In this document: positions 22,065 through 31,260 of the stretch, one piece after another
Position numbering within the stretch: position 1 is the first letter of the stretch
Layout of the letters: the number at the start of each line of letters is the position of its first letter
Assembly: GCA_944472135.2 (NCBI GenBank)
Contig: OX235270.1
Location: 142,119,632 to 142,183,631 of the forward strand
Source of the DNA: Trichobilharzia regenti
Lineage: Eukaryota; Platyhelminthes; Trematoda; Strigeidida; Schistosomatidae
Direction of reading: 5' to 3'
Length of the DNA: 64,000 nt
Program-made: the position numbers and the translations under genes
Notes under the pieces: generated by a model
Database searches by the model: none
What the model was told of the DNA's origin: nothing
The model's input: only the letters and a program-made list of their open reading frames with translations

Positions 22065-22290
22065 GATTGCATCCCAGTGGCTTAATGGTCTATGAACTCG
22101 CCTTGTAACAAGAAGGTTCTGAGTGCTTCGAACCCCACTGGATTGGGTGTGTACTGATGAAGACTACCGAAATAGGAAGAACGGCTGTCCAGTACTCCCA
22201 GGTTTTCCAGTGGCTCCCAAAATGATTTCGCCTTAAAATGAAATCCTACAACCAGTGAAACCAAATTCTTACAAAACCAATACTTGAAAA
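22065..22290 (+). repeat. tRNA-derived SINE with decayed hammerhead-like block
   Basis: The tRNA-like head (AGTGGCTTAATGGTCTATGA A-box region, TGCTTCGAACCCC B-box region) is followed by GTACTGATGA (CTGATGA at 22154-22160). The downstream GAAA of a hammerhead core is changed (GGAAGAACGG). The tail TCCAGTACTCCCAGG matches 35140-35160. Confidence 0.6.
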
Positions 22291-22434
22291 CAAAATTTAT
22301 TTAGAATGACAATTCGATCAAGTGAAATAATACCTGGGATACTTCGAAGTGAGAATAGGTATAATAAAAATTGACTTAGTAAAGGAAGAGTATACGAAGT
22401 GAATAAATAAAACAAAAAAAATTGGTAGCGCTAA

Positions 22435-23690
22435 AATATAACTCGATTGTGGATAAAATTTTATTTTGATAAAATCACCTAGTGTTATACAGTAATATTA
22501 ACTGATGACGTTTCGAGCACAATTTATCACCATTCATAATTATATCATGTCACTAATCACACAACTTCGTTTATATGCACGAGTAACAAACTGATCAGAC
22601 ATGTGAATGAGTAAATCAAGATCAATATAATGTTCACTGGACACACATGAAACAGATGATAGAATGATAAACTATCGTTGGTATATGTGAATACAATAAG
22701 ATACGAAATAAGACGTGTTGTAAGTCGATAAGATGAGTGTTTTCAGTAAAATTATTATTATTGTATCTTTTAGTTCCTAGAGGAACATAGGTCTTCAGCC
22801 ACACATCTCCCCTACGTTCGGTTCTCTGCCAACTTTTTCACCCTGCTGCAAGTCTGCCCACATGCTTTCATCTCCACTTTACATGACCTCCTCCATTTCA
22901 TCCTCACACTGACGACCAACTCACCGCTTCCCTTTCGGGTTCCACTCAAGCGATGGCCTGGCATGTGGTATCACGTGTTGGTTTGAATTCTCAGAGTATA
23001 GCCAACCCAGCTCCACTTCTTCCTGCTTATTCGTTGCACAATAGGTTTCTGCTGGGTTGGTTCGCTCATTGCCAGAGATCCCACCCTGTTGCTGATCTTT
23101 TCTGGCCAGAATGTTATAACGTAAAGTAAAATAAAACAAAGGCTAACTGAACATTCTTTTCCATCCTTTGATTTGATTTGGAGTAGAATTTTCCATATCT
23201 TTGGTATTGGTGCTTAGTCATTTCTATTGCATGTAGCAGGTGTGGATTCGATGAATAAAGATCCAGTAACCAACCTCTCTCTCTCCATCTACTTATATCA
23301 CACTTTAGAACTGTATCTCTGTCCTACGCTATTGTGTGTGTTGTGTGTTGATGCATGCATTGCAGTTGCTGAGTTTTCTTCTTAATTGCTTATCTTCGTG
23401 GGGTCAATGATTCTACGCTTAGCTAAATTCCCACCTTAATGTATTCAACTATACCGAATGTCGTTTATCATCTAATTCGTGTATATCTAGTGTAATTTAT
23501 GTTGGCTCTTATTTATTCATTCACATGTCTGATCAGTTTGTTATTCATGTACAGAAACGAAGTTGACAAGCTGTGTGAGTACCTTGATATGATTATGACT
23601 GGTAACAGATTGTGCTCGAAACGTCAACAGTTAATATTATTGCATAACACTGTTTGATTTTATCAGATGAATTTACTTTATGATGGAAGT
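22435..23690 (-). mobile_element. Penelope-like family-A remnant with inverted termini and nested RTE
   Basis: Left terminus (22435-22650, minus orientation) and right terminus (23490-23690, plus orientation) are inverted copies: each has TGTTATACAG/TTGCATAACA, GAAACGTC, and the CATGTCTGATCAGTTTGTTA block. Between them is the family-A endonuclease tail on the minus strand (23150-23480), interrupted by an RTE fragment. It is strongly decayed. Confidence 0.65.
22745..23140 (-). mobile_element. RTE 3' end nested inside PLE remnant
   Basis: The minus-strand frame 22921-23139 reads SGNERTNPAETYCATNK and SLEWNPKGKR, matching the RTE C-terminus at 36885-37190 (NKELWEQT..., ALEWNPKGRRR). It is followed by an ATTATTATT-type tail. 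PLE sequence on both sides aligns with the continuous copy at 56940-57060, so it inserted into the PLE. Confidence 0.65.
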
Positions 23691-23954
23691 AACTAGAGTA
23701 ACCTCAGCTAGTTTACATATTCACTTATTTGATAGCTGCAGAATGAACAGCCTGCTCTATTCACCCAAACGATAATCACGAACTCAGTGATGGAATGGTT
23801 ATCAAGGTGTCATTTCGTAGTTTCTTTACAACCGCTTTAAAACTAACACCGGTAAAATTAATCAAATGAAGTTCATGACAATTACTCAGTTATATAAAAA
23901 ACAAAACAACAAAGCAAAATCATAGTTATAAATAGGTCAAGTATGCTCACCATG
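23691..23954. other. Spacer, nothing recognised
   Basis: No feature placed. Confidence 0.35.
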
Positions 23955-24152
23955 GTATTTTATTTTTATTTTTGATTACAGCTTGATTCCACACCGTATT
24001 TTTGGTGCAAATATGCAATTTTCAGCGTGCATATCGGTAGCCCGAAATTCGCAGGCCGATCGTAGACATCAGGTGAGCGTTGGCGTGGGCTCGAACCTCG
24101 GACCATGTGCATGGTCAGCGAGAGTCCTAACCACTGTGCCACCGACGCGAAG
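23955..24152 (-). repeat. tRNA-derived SINE, copy 2
   Basis: The minus strand has A box TGGCACAGTGGTTAG (24127-24141) and B box GGTTCGAGCCC (24087-24097) at tRNA spacing, then a non-tRNA body ending in an A/T-rich tail near 23955. The same family occurs at 19265-19460. Confidence 0.65.
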
Positions 24153-24176
24153 GTTGAAATATATTGTATATGTCCA

Positions 24177-24553
24177 AACCAAGTTCATTTCTAACAGTTT
24201 GAAAAAATTTGGGCATTGGGTATACGATATTCATTCCCAACCAATGAAAAACAAAACGATATTGCTGTTTTTACTGATGTTTCGCTATTTAATGCTAATA
24301 ACTTTATCAAAGTAGTATTATTAAACCAGAACTTACAAAATCCACTCAGCATATATATAACAAAGAGTTAAGGGCTGAGAAAATATTGAAAGTCAAAAAT
24401 AACAATGAAGATCACTAAACCAAATAACCGAGGTAATAATAGTACATCCTTTATGGTATCAAAACAAAGTTTACTAACTTGATCATCGTTCCTCACTATG
24501 GGGTCAATTTTCGTTGTCAAATTGGTCAATTGGTAAAGATAACAAAACCAGGT
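24177..24553 (-). repeat. Left inverted arm of PLE 24177-27263
   Basis: Translates (minus) to the same NLTTKIDPIVRNDDQVSKLC frame found on the plus strand at 26840-27049, showing the arms are near-identical. Confidence 0.85.
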
Positions 24554-24877
24554 ATCGATTGTTGAACTTGATAAGTGGGTGAAATTATAAAACAGCAAGC
24601 GTTCACATAATGATATTGCTTATCACATTCATGTTGATGTTGTCATATCATAGGGGAGGGGGGTGTTGTAACCAGGTCAAATTCTGTTTCAGTCCATCAT
24701 TCCTGCTCAGACAATTTGGATTCCGAAAATGCCTAAAATTCATAAACCCAACAAACCTCTACGTCCTATATTGTCAATGTGCAAATCTCCAATACATAAA
24801 TTTGCTAAAGGGTTATTAGAATTATTGCATCCAGTCAAAACACAATTCTGTAAGTATGTGTTAAAAGATACTTTGAA

Positions 24878-25237
24878 TTGGTTGATGTTATTGACGACAG
24901 TAATATTAATATTATGAATAAGAACATGTACTCTTCTAATGTAAATCTTTACTCACCAATTTACCCTTGCTTAAAGCAATTGACATTTTGTGTGATTGCA
25001 TTTCCACATATAATTTTTTTCATCCCGTTCCTTATATCTCATTTCAGGGGTTTATTACTTCTATGTACTAACAATGTTAGGTTTACATTTGAAGGCGATT
25101 GTTTCCGCCAAGTTGGTAGTGTTGCTATGGGAAGTCCGTTAGGGTCCCTATTAACATTGAGAGAGTTTATCAGAGGATTTAGTGGAAAATGTGCCACTTT
25201 ATGGAAGGTATGTAGACAACATTGTAATCACAAGTGA
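24878..25237 (+). pseudogene. Penelope-like RT core fragment
   Basis: The frame contains CTNNVRFTFEGDCFRQVGSV followed by AMGSPLGSLLT, the PLE motif (F.Q..G.AMGSPL.P). After LLT the frame is lost. The active-site tetrapeptide appears in the +1 frame as YVDN (25209-25220); replacement of the second catalytic aspartate would abolish polymerisation. Confidence 0.8.
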
Positions 25238-25276
25238 TAAGCCTTGTTCTGCCACCTCAATTTTAAATGAATTTAA

Positions 25277-25471
25277 ATGAATCAAGTTCAGAATAGCATA
25301 TCACTTACGTCTGTAGAAGAGGAAGATTATTGTTTATCTTTCCTAGACATATTACTTAGTCGACGGCTTGATGGGTCGTCAATAAGACGGTCTATTTATA
25401 GAAAACCTACCTGGCCAGGACAGTATCTTAATTATCACAGTTTCTGCCCTGTTTGGTGCAAAAGAGACTGA
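25277..25471 (+). pseudogene. Penelope-like RT C-terminal fragment
   Basis: Reads EEEDYCLSFLDILLSRRLDG and SIRRSIYRKPTWPGQYLNYH, the PLE FLD...R..G......YRKPT...QYLN.HS block. It continues the RT of 24878-25237 after a short frame gap. The same protein is encoded at 18558-18752 on the other strand. Confidence 0.8.
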
Positions 25472-25655
25472 GTAAGGTTGTTTTTTTAGTAGAATTCAAC
25501 GAATATGCACTGAAGACAGACACACTTGTTGAAGAAGAAGAAAGGAGGTTGACACAAACTCTGGTTGATAACAATTATCCAGACGAGTTTATCAGGAGAA
25601 ATTTAATGTAGTCAGAACACCAAGACCCACTATCCAACTCGCCGCTAAGAAAGAC

Positions 25656-26266
25656 GTGTACATAAAGCTACCCTATATGGGTGATCATAGTAGCTTGCTA
25701 ACTAGACAACGACTGAACGCTGTGGTTAAAAAGACTTCTGATGCGGCTAATCTCATAATAATAGAGAATGTAAAGGCATTTTATCTATCTAAGCCCTTCG
25801 AACATGCGAAAATGACATCAGATCCCATTGTATTTACCAATTTGAATGTACGTTTGGACACACATACATAGGGAGGACTCATCTATGTCTGTAAGTAAAG
25901 GCTTCAGAGCATATTCCTAAATGGCTCCAGAAACAAATGGAATCTTCAGAACATATTAACGGGGAGAACAGGAGACCTAGCTCTTCTATTGCGAAACATA
26001 TTATAGAGACAGGACATAAAATTGTTGTTAACAGACCTTTTAAACCTATCTATAAAATGTGTTTGGGGCGTATCCTAAAGTTTGTGGAAGCCCTAGCAAT
26101 TAGAAAGTTCAAGCCACTTTTATGCGTTCAAAAACAATTCGTCATCACATTAAACCTTCCTTTGTACACTTTGTTAGGATACCATATAGGATGTACTATT
26201 ACCTTTGCTATTTGGTTTAGTGGTCTTCATTGTTTTTTTGACCTTAAATTTGTCCTTTTAACTTGA
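25656..26266 (+). pseudogene. Penelope-like GIY-YIG endonuclease, broken
   Basis: The first frame (25656-25871) gives the linker (RLNAVVKKTSDAANLIIIEN). The YIG core GHTYIGRTHL is in a shifted frame at ~25855-25885. The tail frame (25937-26266) reads SSSIAKHIIETGHKI, FKPIYKMCLGRIL, EALAIRKFKPLLCVQKQFV. All parts of the nuclease are present but in three frames. Confidence 0.75.
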
Positions 26267-26379
26267 CCTATGTCTATTTTCTCACCTCTTACCTCTTTAT
26301 TAATTTCATATATATTCCTATGACAAGTGCGTGTGTGATCATCAGATTGTTCGAAATGTGTTGCGCAAATACATTACAC

Positions 26380-26860
26380 GATTCAGACAAATTACGTCTT
26401 CTTATTGCTTTATCTAAATTCATAAGGGGAACTAATTGTTTTAAATTTGGATTCCATTTGATATGAAGTGCTTATGATATTAGACGTTCTTTGTGATTTC
26501 TCAAATGCTTTTTCTGGATTTTTTCAATATTGTCGAAATCAATTTTGTGGCCTGATTCTATAGCGTGTAGACGACCTATGGCTGATAATTTTTCAAGCTT
26601 TGCTAGTTCAACTGGTTTTATTTCTCGGTGGTCGAACAGATGCTCTACGGTGTTCATTTCTTCTGACTTTGATTTCTCTCTAGCGATGTTTGTCTGATGT
26701 ATATCGCATCACATTCGAACATTTTTTTATTTTATAAACACAATTAGATAGAGCATCCTTAAGGATTCGGTCTTCTATATGGACAAGGTTCTTTCGCAGT
26801 GTGTCTGATGTTTTGAAGAAAACTCTGATGCCGAGCTAATTGAGTACTCCAACAGCCATC
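26380..26860 (-). mobile_element. Fragment of another Penelope-like element (GIY-YIG tail)
   Basis: The minus ORF 26472-26657 reads VELAKLEKLSAIGRLHAIES followed by GHKIDFDNIEKIQ, a PLE endonuclease tail of a different family (the A-I-x-x-H......GH.I.(F/W) pattern). It lies between the body and right arm of the larger PLE. Confidence 0.6.
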
Positions 26861-26863
26861 TTC

Positions 26864-27263
26864 ACCTGTTTTTGTTATCTTTACCAATTGGCCAATTTGA
26901 CAACGAAAATTGACCCCATAGTGAGGAACGATGATCAAGTTAGTAAACTTTGTTTTGATACCATAAAGGATGTACTATTATTACCTCGGTTATTTGGTTT
27001 AGTGATCTTCATTGTTATTTTTGACTTTCAATATTTTCTCAGCCCTTAACTCTTTGTTATATATATGCTGAGTGGATTTTGTAAGTTCTGGTTTAATAAT
27101 ACTACTTTGATAAAGTTATTAGCATTAAATAGCGAAACATCAGTAAAAACAGCAATATCGTTTTGTTTTTCATTCATTCGGAAATACAAGAAAACCTTTA
27201 TTATAATGAATATCATATACCCAATGCCCAAATTTTTTTCAAACTGTTAGAAATGAACTTGGT
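26864..27263 (+). repeat. Right inverted arm of PLE 24177-27263
   Basis: Reverse complement of 24177-24553. It has an extra ~23 bp near 27185-27210 relative to the left arm. Confidence 0.85.
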
Positions 27264-27307
27264 GTTGACACTATAGATATATATATATATAGTTTTTTGT
27301 ACACATA

Positions 27308-27384
27308 TTTTAGGATATATGTGATTAATGCAAAGGTTATTGAAGGTGACTGTAGCACTCTGGATTAATCACATATATCCTAAA
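27308..27384. repeat. Perfect 21-bp hairpin
   Basis: TTTAGGATATATGTGATTAA(T) at about 27308-27329 is the exact reverse complement of 27364-27384, with a ~34-base loop. Outer bases GTACA also pair, giving a ~33-bp imperfect stem. The function is unknown; small RNA precursor or transposon terminus are possibilities. Confidence 0.6.
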
Positions 27385-27699
27385 CCATCTGTACAAATCA
27401 AACAATTGACTTCAACCTTCGCCTACTATGGTGAGCATACTTGACCTATTTATAAATATGACTGGTCATTAGAATATACTTTTGTTTTTTATATAACTGA
27501 GTAATTGTCTTGCACTTATTTCATTATTATTAACCATGTTAATTTTAAAGCAATTGTAGAGCAACTACGAAATGATGACATCATCTCGCGTAATTTGTCT
27601 TCTAAATGCCTTAATCAGATTTATCAGAGGGCGAAGTGTTTTTTATTGTTTTAATATCATGGTATCGCCAACAGCATCGAAAGCTCTTACACAGTGAAC

Positions 27700-27960
27700 A
27701 CCAATCTCTTCTGGTATAATGATAGCGATATGCAATTCAAAAGGTAGGAAAGTTACACAAGTACCCGATGCTACAAACAACGCAGATGGCAAGAAGAGGG
27801 AGAAATTCTATCTACGACTGCAAACAGCAATGGACGAGACTCCAAATAACAACACTGAAATCCTAGGACTGCATGGAAGAGATAGTGTTATAAGAAAGTC
27901 AGCGCCTATGAGCATCTGTGGGTGCAGATATAACCTACTGTAAAATAAAACGGGATGAAA
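27700..27960 (+). mobile_element. RTE endonuclease fragment
   Basis: The frame 27719-27943 reads VTQVPDATNNADGKKREKFY, then LRLQTAMDETPN and ILGLHGRDS, aligning with the RTE endonuclease block (Q-CYAPTNDA...K..FY..LQ........DI...GD.NA..G). The catalytic GD.NA is degenerate. Confidence 0.5.
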
Positions 27961-28504
27961 TGGATCTTTGCATATGAAGCCGTATATTTAACTCGGAACT
28001 TTGGGAATAACAATACTAAATAATAAATAACAAGAGTAGACTGCTTTCTGTAAGAATATGAACAGTTTGTATTGGAAAAGAAAACAAACAGACTGATTGG
28101 ATTTTATTCAAATGAATTTTTTCTGATATAATTTATGTACAGATTTTCCCAGACCAACAGGTTGAATTAACAACGTGATACATACCCTGCCGTATGTCCA
28201 TCGTGCTCTTAAAGTTTCATTGTATGTGACACATTTTTGTTAGTAAACTAACTGGTCATTCTTACTAAAAGATGTATACACATTAGTTTAAGCATCATTG
28301 GTCAAGTGATTGTCATAGGAAATTAATTTATGATGACTAGCATTATTGAGTTCTATATACTTCACTTAATACCTGTGTATTTAAAAAAACAACTGCCTCT
28401 ACATTTTATTTACATTGTAGTGACTGTTTTGACAGTTTGAGAAAAAAAATACTGTTTTGTCCATTATTGCGGTTTCTTAATGAATCATACTTTAATTGGT
28501 AGAT

Positions 28505-28590
28505 GGTGACTAGCAGTGGAATCCATAATCGGCATTTCGTCCCATTTGGGACTTGTCATTTGGACGTACCTGCATTCCCCAGTGAGTCCA
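28505..28590 (-). ncRNA. Degenerate hammerhead ribozyme (Sm-alpha-like)
   Basis: The minus strand has stem II GTCCC/GGGAC with an AAAT loop, followed by GAAA and TGGATTCCACTGC. The CUGANGA box reads ATGACAA, so two core positions are mutated and catalysis is unlikely. Confidence 0.5.
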
Positions 28591-28654
28591 ATCAATCGAC
28601 GGGAAAATCTAAAATTCAATTTAATAATTAATATAACCAGTTGCAAAAGAGGTG

Positions 28655-28742
28655 GCTCTCGTGGCCCAAGTGATCTAGTGGATAACGCTTTGACGTTTGA
28701 AACTATGGGCACTGGGTTCGAGCCTCGGTGGGAACATGATCA
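28655..28742 (+). other. tRNA-like Pol III promoter head of SINE
   Basis: A-box-like TGGCCCAAGTGATCTAGTGG and B box GGGTTCGAGCCTC (around 28713) stand at tRNA-like spacing directly upstream of the hammerhead. It lacks a full tRNA cloverleaf and is read as the SINE promoter. Confidence 0.55.
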
Positions 28743-28756
28743 CTCACTGGGGAATG

Positions 28757-28820
28757 TAGGTACATCCAGCCGACGAGTCCTAAATAGGACGAAATGCTCA
28801 TCCTGGATTCCACTGCTAGT
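28757..28820 (+). ncRNA. Hammerhead ribozyme, near-canonical (Sm-alpha-like)
   Basis: Stem I ATCCAG (28764-28769) pairs with CTGGAT (28803-28808). The CUGANGA box is CCGACGA (28770-28776), with one U-to-C change at the second position. Stem II is GTCC/GGAC (28777-28780, 28787-28790) with loop TAAATA; GAAA at 28791-28794. A minimal stem III (TG/CA) leads to an ATC cleavage triplet ending at 28802. Schistosome satellite hammerheads have this layout; the core mutation predicts weak or no self-cleavage. Confidence 0.65.
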
Positions 28821-29094
28821 CACCATCTACCAATTAAATGCTAATTAAATGCCCAGACGTCATCGAAGCATCTGCTCAAGAAGCCGACATGTCAACCTGA
28901 GACCGAGCACTTCGGTCCAACCAATCGACGGGAAAATCTAAAATTCAGTTAAAGAATCATACTTTACTTCCCATCGACATTAACAATGAAGTTGAAATGT
29001 ATCCGCCTTTATTTCAAATCTGAAATCTACTAATGTAAGTGTAGAACGTGGACACTGTGGTTGGTAGAATGTCATTCCAAATTAGATAAGTTTA

Positions 29095-29929
29095 TTTTAA
29101 CAGTCACACCGTGGTGCAGTATTAACAACTGGATGACAAGGTTTCAAGCATAAATTATAGCTGTTCATAACCATATCAGTTTAGTCTCACGCTTTCACAA
29201 TTTATCTGATATATATTTTCTCTCTCTTCAACTTCCCTTTTTTGTTTGGTGCCACTTTCCATATCTCCGGTACAGGCGGCGTTGCGTCATTCCGATTGTA
29301 CGTGTGCGGTGTTGAATCGGTAAACATGGCTTCATTGATTAACCTCTCCGCCTCTCCACCTAACTATATTACTTTTTAATACTGTCACCCTGTTCCATCC
29401 ACCCCGTATCGTGTGATTACATGCAAGTAAATGCAATGCAACGAATGACCTTTTTTCTAGGTTATTTAACTTAAAAGAGTCGACCATTCAACGGCCTGGC
29501 TAAAATTACATGTCCCAATAATCTAGTTGATCCTGATCTAGTAGTTTGACTTATATAATCGATCTTACAGTCATTACATGGTTTTTGGTAAATTATATTA
29601 TTTTTTCTAATTGGATCATTTGGGTCCTTAAGCCGTCAAAGTTTATCTTTAAAAGAGTTGGTTGATTAGTTCAAATGCCACCCTTATTCCTAGACAATGC
29701 CTCTGACGCCCCTTCTTTATACGGCAGTACTACAGAGGCTTTGAATTCTATATTATTTCCGTCACTTTTCTTGCCAAATTTAGTTTTTCTGTGGATCTTC
29801 GTATATTTCTGAATAAATTCTGACGGTTAGTTATTCACTAGTAATATTTCCTTTATTTGTTTGACTTCATTATTTAAATCTTTTAGCCTACTAGTTAGGC
29901 TCTTGGCCCAATTATGAAGACATTTAACT
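29095..29929 (-). mobile_element. Penelope-like family-A element, 3' part (left of nested PLE)
   Basis: Terminal repeat (GGTTATGAACAGC... and TTGAAACC near 29150, minus) is followed by endonuclease-tail pieces at 29250-29480 and the linker with cysteine block near 29560-29700. It aligns with 56600-58200. Sequence continues at 30927 after a nested insertion. Confidence 0.65.
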
Positions 29930-29977
29930 TAACCTATCCTTGCAGCTGAATTACGACTGACGTTCTCCACGAGACCA

Positions 29978-30364
29978 ATGATTCGTATGAACGTGAAGGA
30001 TAAGCTACCGCTGTTGGCCTCATCTATGTGCATCTACCAATTCACCTGCTCGTGTGAAGCCAGGTATATCGGCCGTACTCAGCGTTCGCTATCCAAACGC
30101 GTCAACAAACATTTACCTTCATGGTTTTATAAAGGAGAAAACCGATGCCCTCGCAGCTCGATCCTTGAACATTTGATCGACTCTGGACACCAAGTCAAAC
30201 CAGAAATAAACTTCAAAGTTATCTACAGAATACAAGGTAATCTTGCTAAAAGTGTACGGATCAAACTTCTCCACATCGCAGATGAAATGGCAATTCATCT
30301 GCTAAATCCTGAACTCTGCATACAAAATAAATTCGTTCATTCATTAAATCTACAATGGACGTAA
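29978..30364 (+). CDS. GIY-YIG endonuclease domain of nested Penelope-like element
   Basis: 128 codons, uninterrupted. CIYQFTCSCEARYIGRTQRS is the GIY-YIG core with its CxC zinc-type cysteines; then RVNKHLPSWF, a polar insert, SSILEHLIDSGHQV (H and catalytic-type E/H block), FKVIYRIQG, and PELCIQNKFVHSLNL at the end. This domain nicks target DNA in PLE retrotransposition. The RT is missing because of 5' truncation, so the element is nonautonomous. The tail keeps its frame, suggesting a young copy. Confidence 0.75.
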   Translation: MIRMNVKDKLPLLASSMCIYQFTCSCEARYIGRTQRSLSKRVNKHLPSWFYKGENRCPRSSILEHLIDSGHQVKPEINFKVIYRIQGNLAKSVRIKLLHIADEMAIHLLNPELCIQNKFVHSLNLQWT

Positions 30365-30782
30365 TCTTTCTTAATTTCAGTCTTACTAATTTTATTATTT
30401 TGTCTTTTGCATTTTATTATTTCACATCTTCATTTACATTATTCTCTACCCCACCCTTTTGTAATCTCTACCCTCATTAACAATGTTGCTAACTTGACCC
30501 ACGTCCAATTTCTAGTCAACTATGTTACGTCACTCGATTAACTTACTTATTTTCAACTGTATTATTCTCTAACCCCACCCTTATTTAATTTTAACCACCA
30601 CTCATTAACACTGTTGCCAACCTGACCTACTCTGAATTCTACTCAACTGTATTACGTCATCCAATTCACTTAATCAATTCTATTTTTATTTTCTATCTTA
30701 ACATTTGTCTCCAAGCCAAATAATACTTACATTACATAATTATCTCAACTTTATAAATCTAATGTACGCACACACAAACAAA

Positions 30783-30785
<3 letters not shown>

Positions 30786-30821
<36 letters not shown>
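30786..30821. repeat. (TA)n microsatellite
   Basis: About 18 uninterrupted TA units in the tail of the nested PLE. Confidence 0.9.
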
Positions 30822-30824
<3 letters not shown>

Positions 30825-30926
30825 ATTGTACAGCTCAGTGAATGAATTCGCCGAAAAGAGTCTCTTCGCTGAACGCCTTCTTTTCCTTTATATGACTGAA
30901 TGGGGATTTTCAAGTAACCTATCTTT

Positions 30927-31260
30927 ACCTATTCTGGATGGGATGAATTAAAGTGTAAGTATTTATTACAGTGTCAGTTTTCTATAAATCCTAGTATCTA
31001 ACCCACCATCTAGTTTTCGTTTTATTCTAAACCTACCATAGCCAACTCAACCTGTTCACCTTCTAACTAAGAAGGGAATGGATTCCGTCTACTATTGAGT
31101 TTATATGTGTAAAACAAAACACTGAGGGGTGAGTACAGATTTCAACACAGTGAATATGTCATCCACATATCTCCACCATAACCCACCTAGGGGTAGGATT
31201 ATGCGTTCTGAAATCTGCTACTTTGTCTACCAAGTGATGGTAAGCATTATTTCTTCAGTA
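30927..31260 (-). mobile_element. Penelope-like family-A element, RT end (right of nested PLE)
   Basis: Continues the element of 29095-29929. The minus strand reads the YRK(P)T-type block, then at 31158-31169 the active site YVDD in the context WWRYVDDIFTVLK. This copy lacks the CACA expansion seen in two other copies and so shows the ancestral reading frame at this point. Confidence 0.65.

Larger units (their letters stand above)
24760..25746 (+). repeat. Inverted duplicate of 18285-19262
   Basis: See the partner arm: the same two RT frames with identical breaks, and sampled nucleotides identical over most of the length. The arms are about 5.5 kb apart in opposite orientation. Confidence 0.85.
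24177..27263 (+). mobile_element. Penelope-like element with ~0.4-kb inverted terminal arms
   Basis: Arms 24177-24553 and 26864-27263 are reverse complements, apart from a ~23-bp indel. The plus-strand body holds RT (24720-25480), linker and GIY-YIG (25650-26170), then a 3' tail. The RT active site is YVDN (25209-25220) instead of YVDD and is out of frame with upstream RT. A minus-strand fragment of another PLE lies at 26380-26860, before the right arm. Confidence 0.8.
28482..28966. mobile_element. Inverted Sm-alpha-like SINE dimer with 13-bp target duplication
   Basis: GAATCATACTTTA occurs at 28482-28494 and 28954-28966, flanking a minus-strand partial copy (28495-28600) and a full plus-strand copy (28650-28900) of one repeat. 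The plus copy has a tRNA-like Pol III promoter head followed by a hammerhead. This matches the known schistosome Sm-alpha organisation. Confidence 0.65.
29942..30914 (+). mobile_element. Penelope-like element nested within another PLE
   Basis: A 5'-truncated plus-strand PLE interrupts a minus-strand PLE. TAACCTATCCTT (29930-29941) and TAACCTATCTTT (30915-30926) flank it, a 12-bp target duplication with one mismatch. It carries an intact GIY-YIG frame and a 3' tail with a (TA)n run and a TCTCTTCGCTGAACGCC-type end similar to the arms of 15181-17269. Confidence 0.75.

Noticed and set aside
24087..24141. A- and B-box pair considered as a genuine tRNA gene (minus)
   Set aside because: The segment does not give a full acceptor stem or cloverleaf, has a long non-tRNA body, and recurs at 19265-19460, so it is a SINE.
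24368..24598. Minus ORF in the left PLE arm, duplicated at 26840-27049
   Set aside because: The duplication is simply the inverted arm. No RT or endonuclease motif is present, and the frame is probably fortuitous.
28516..28848. 110-codon plus ORF across the Sm-alpha-like dimer
   Set aside because: It spans two inverted repeat copies, the tRNA-like promoter and the ribozyme; its composition is that of the repeat, not of a protein.
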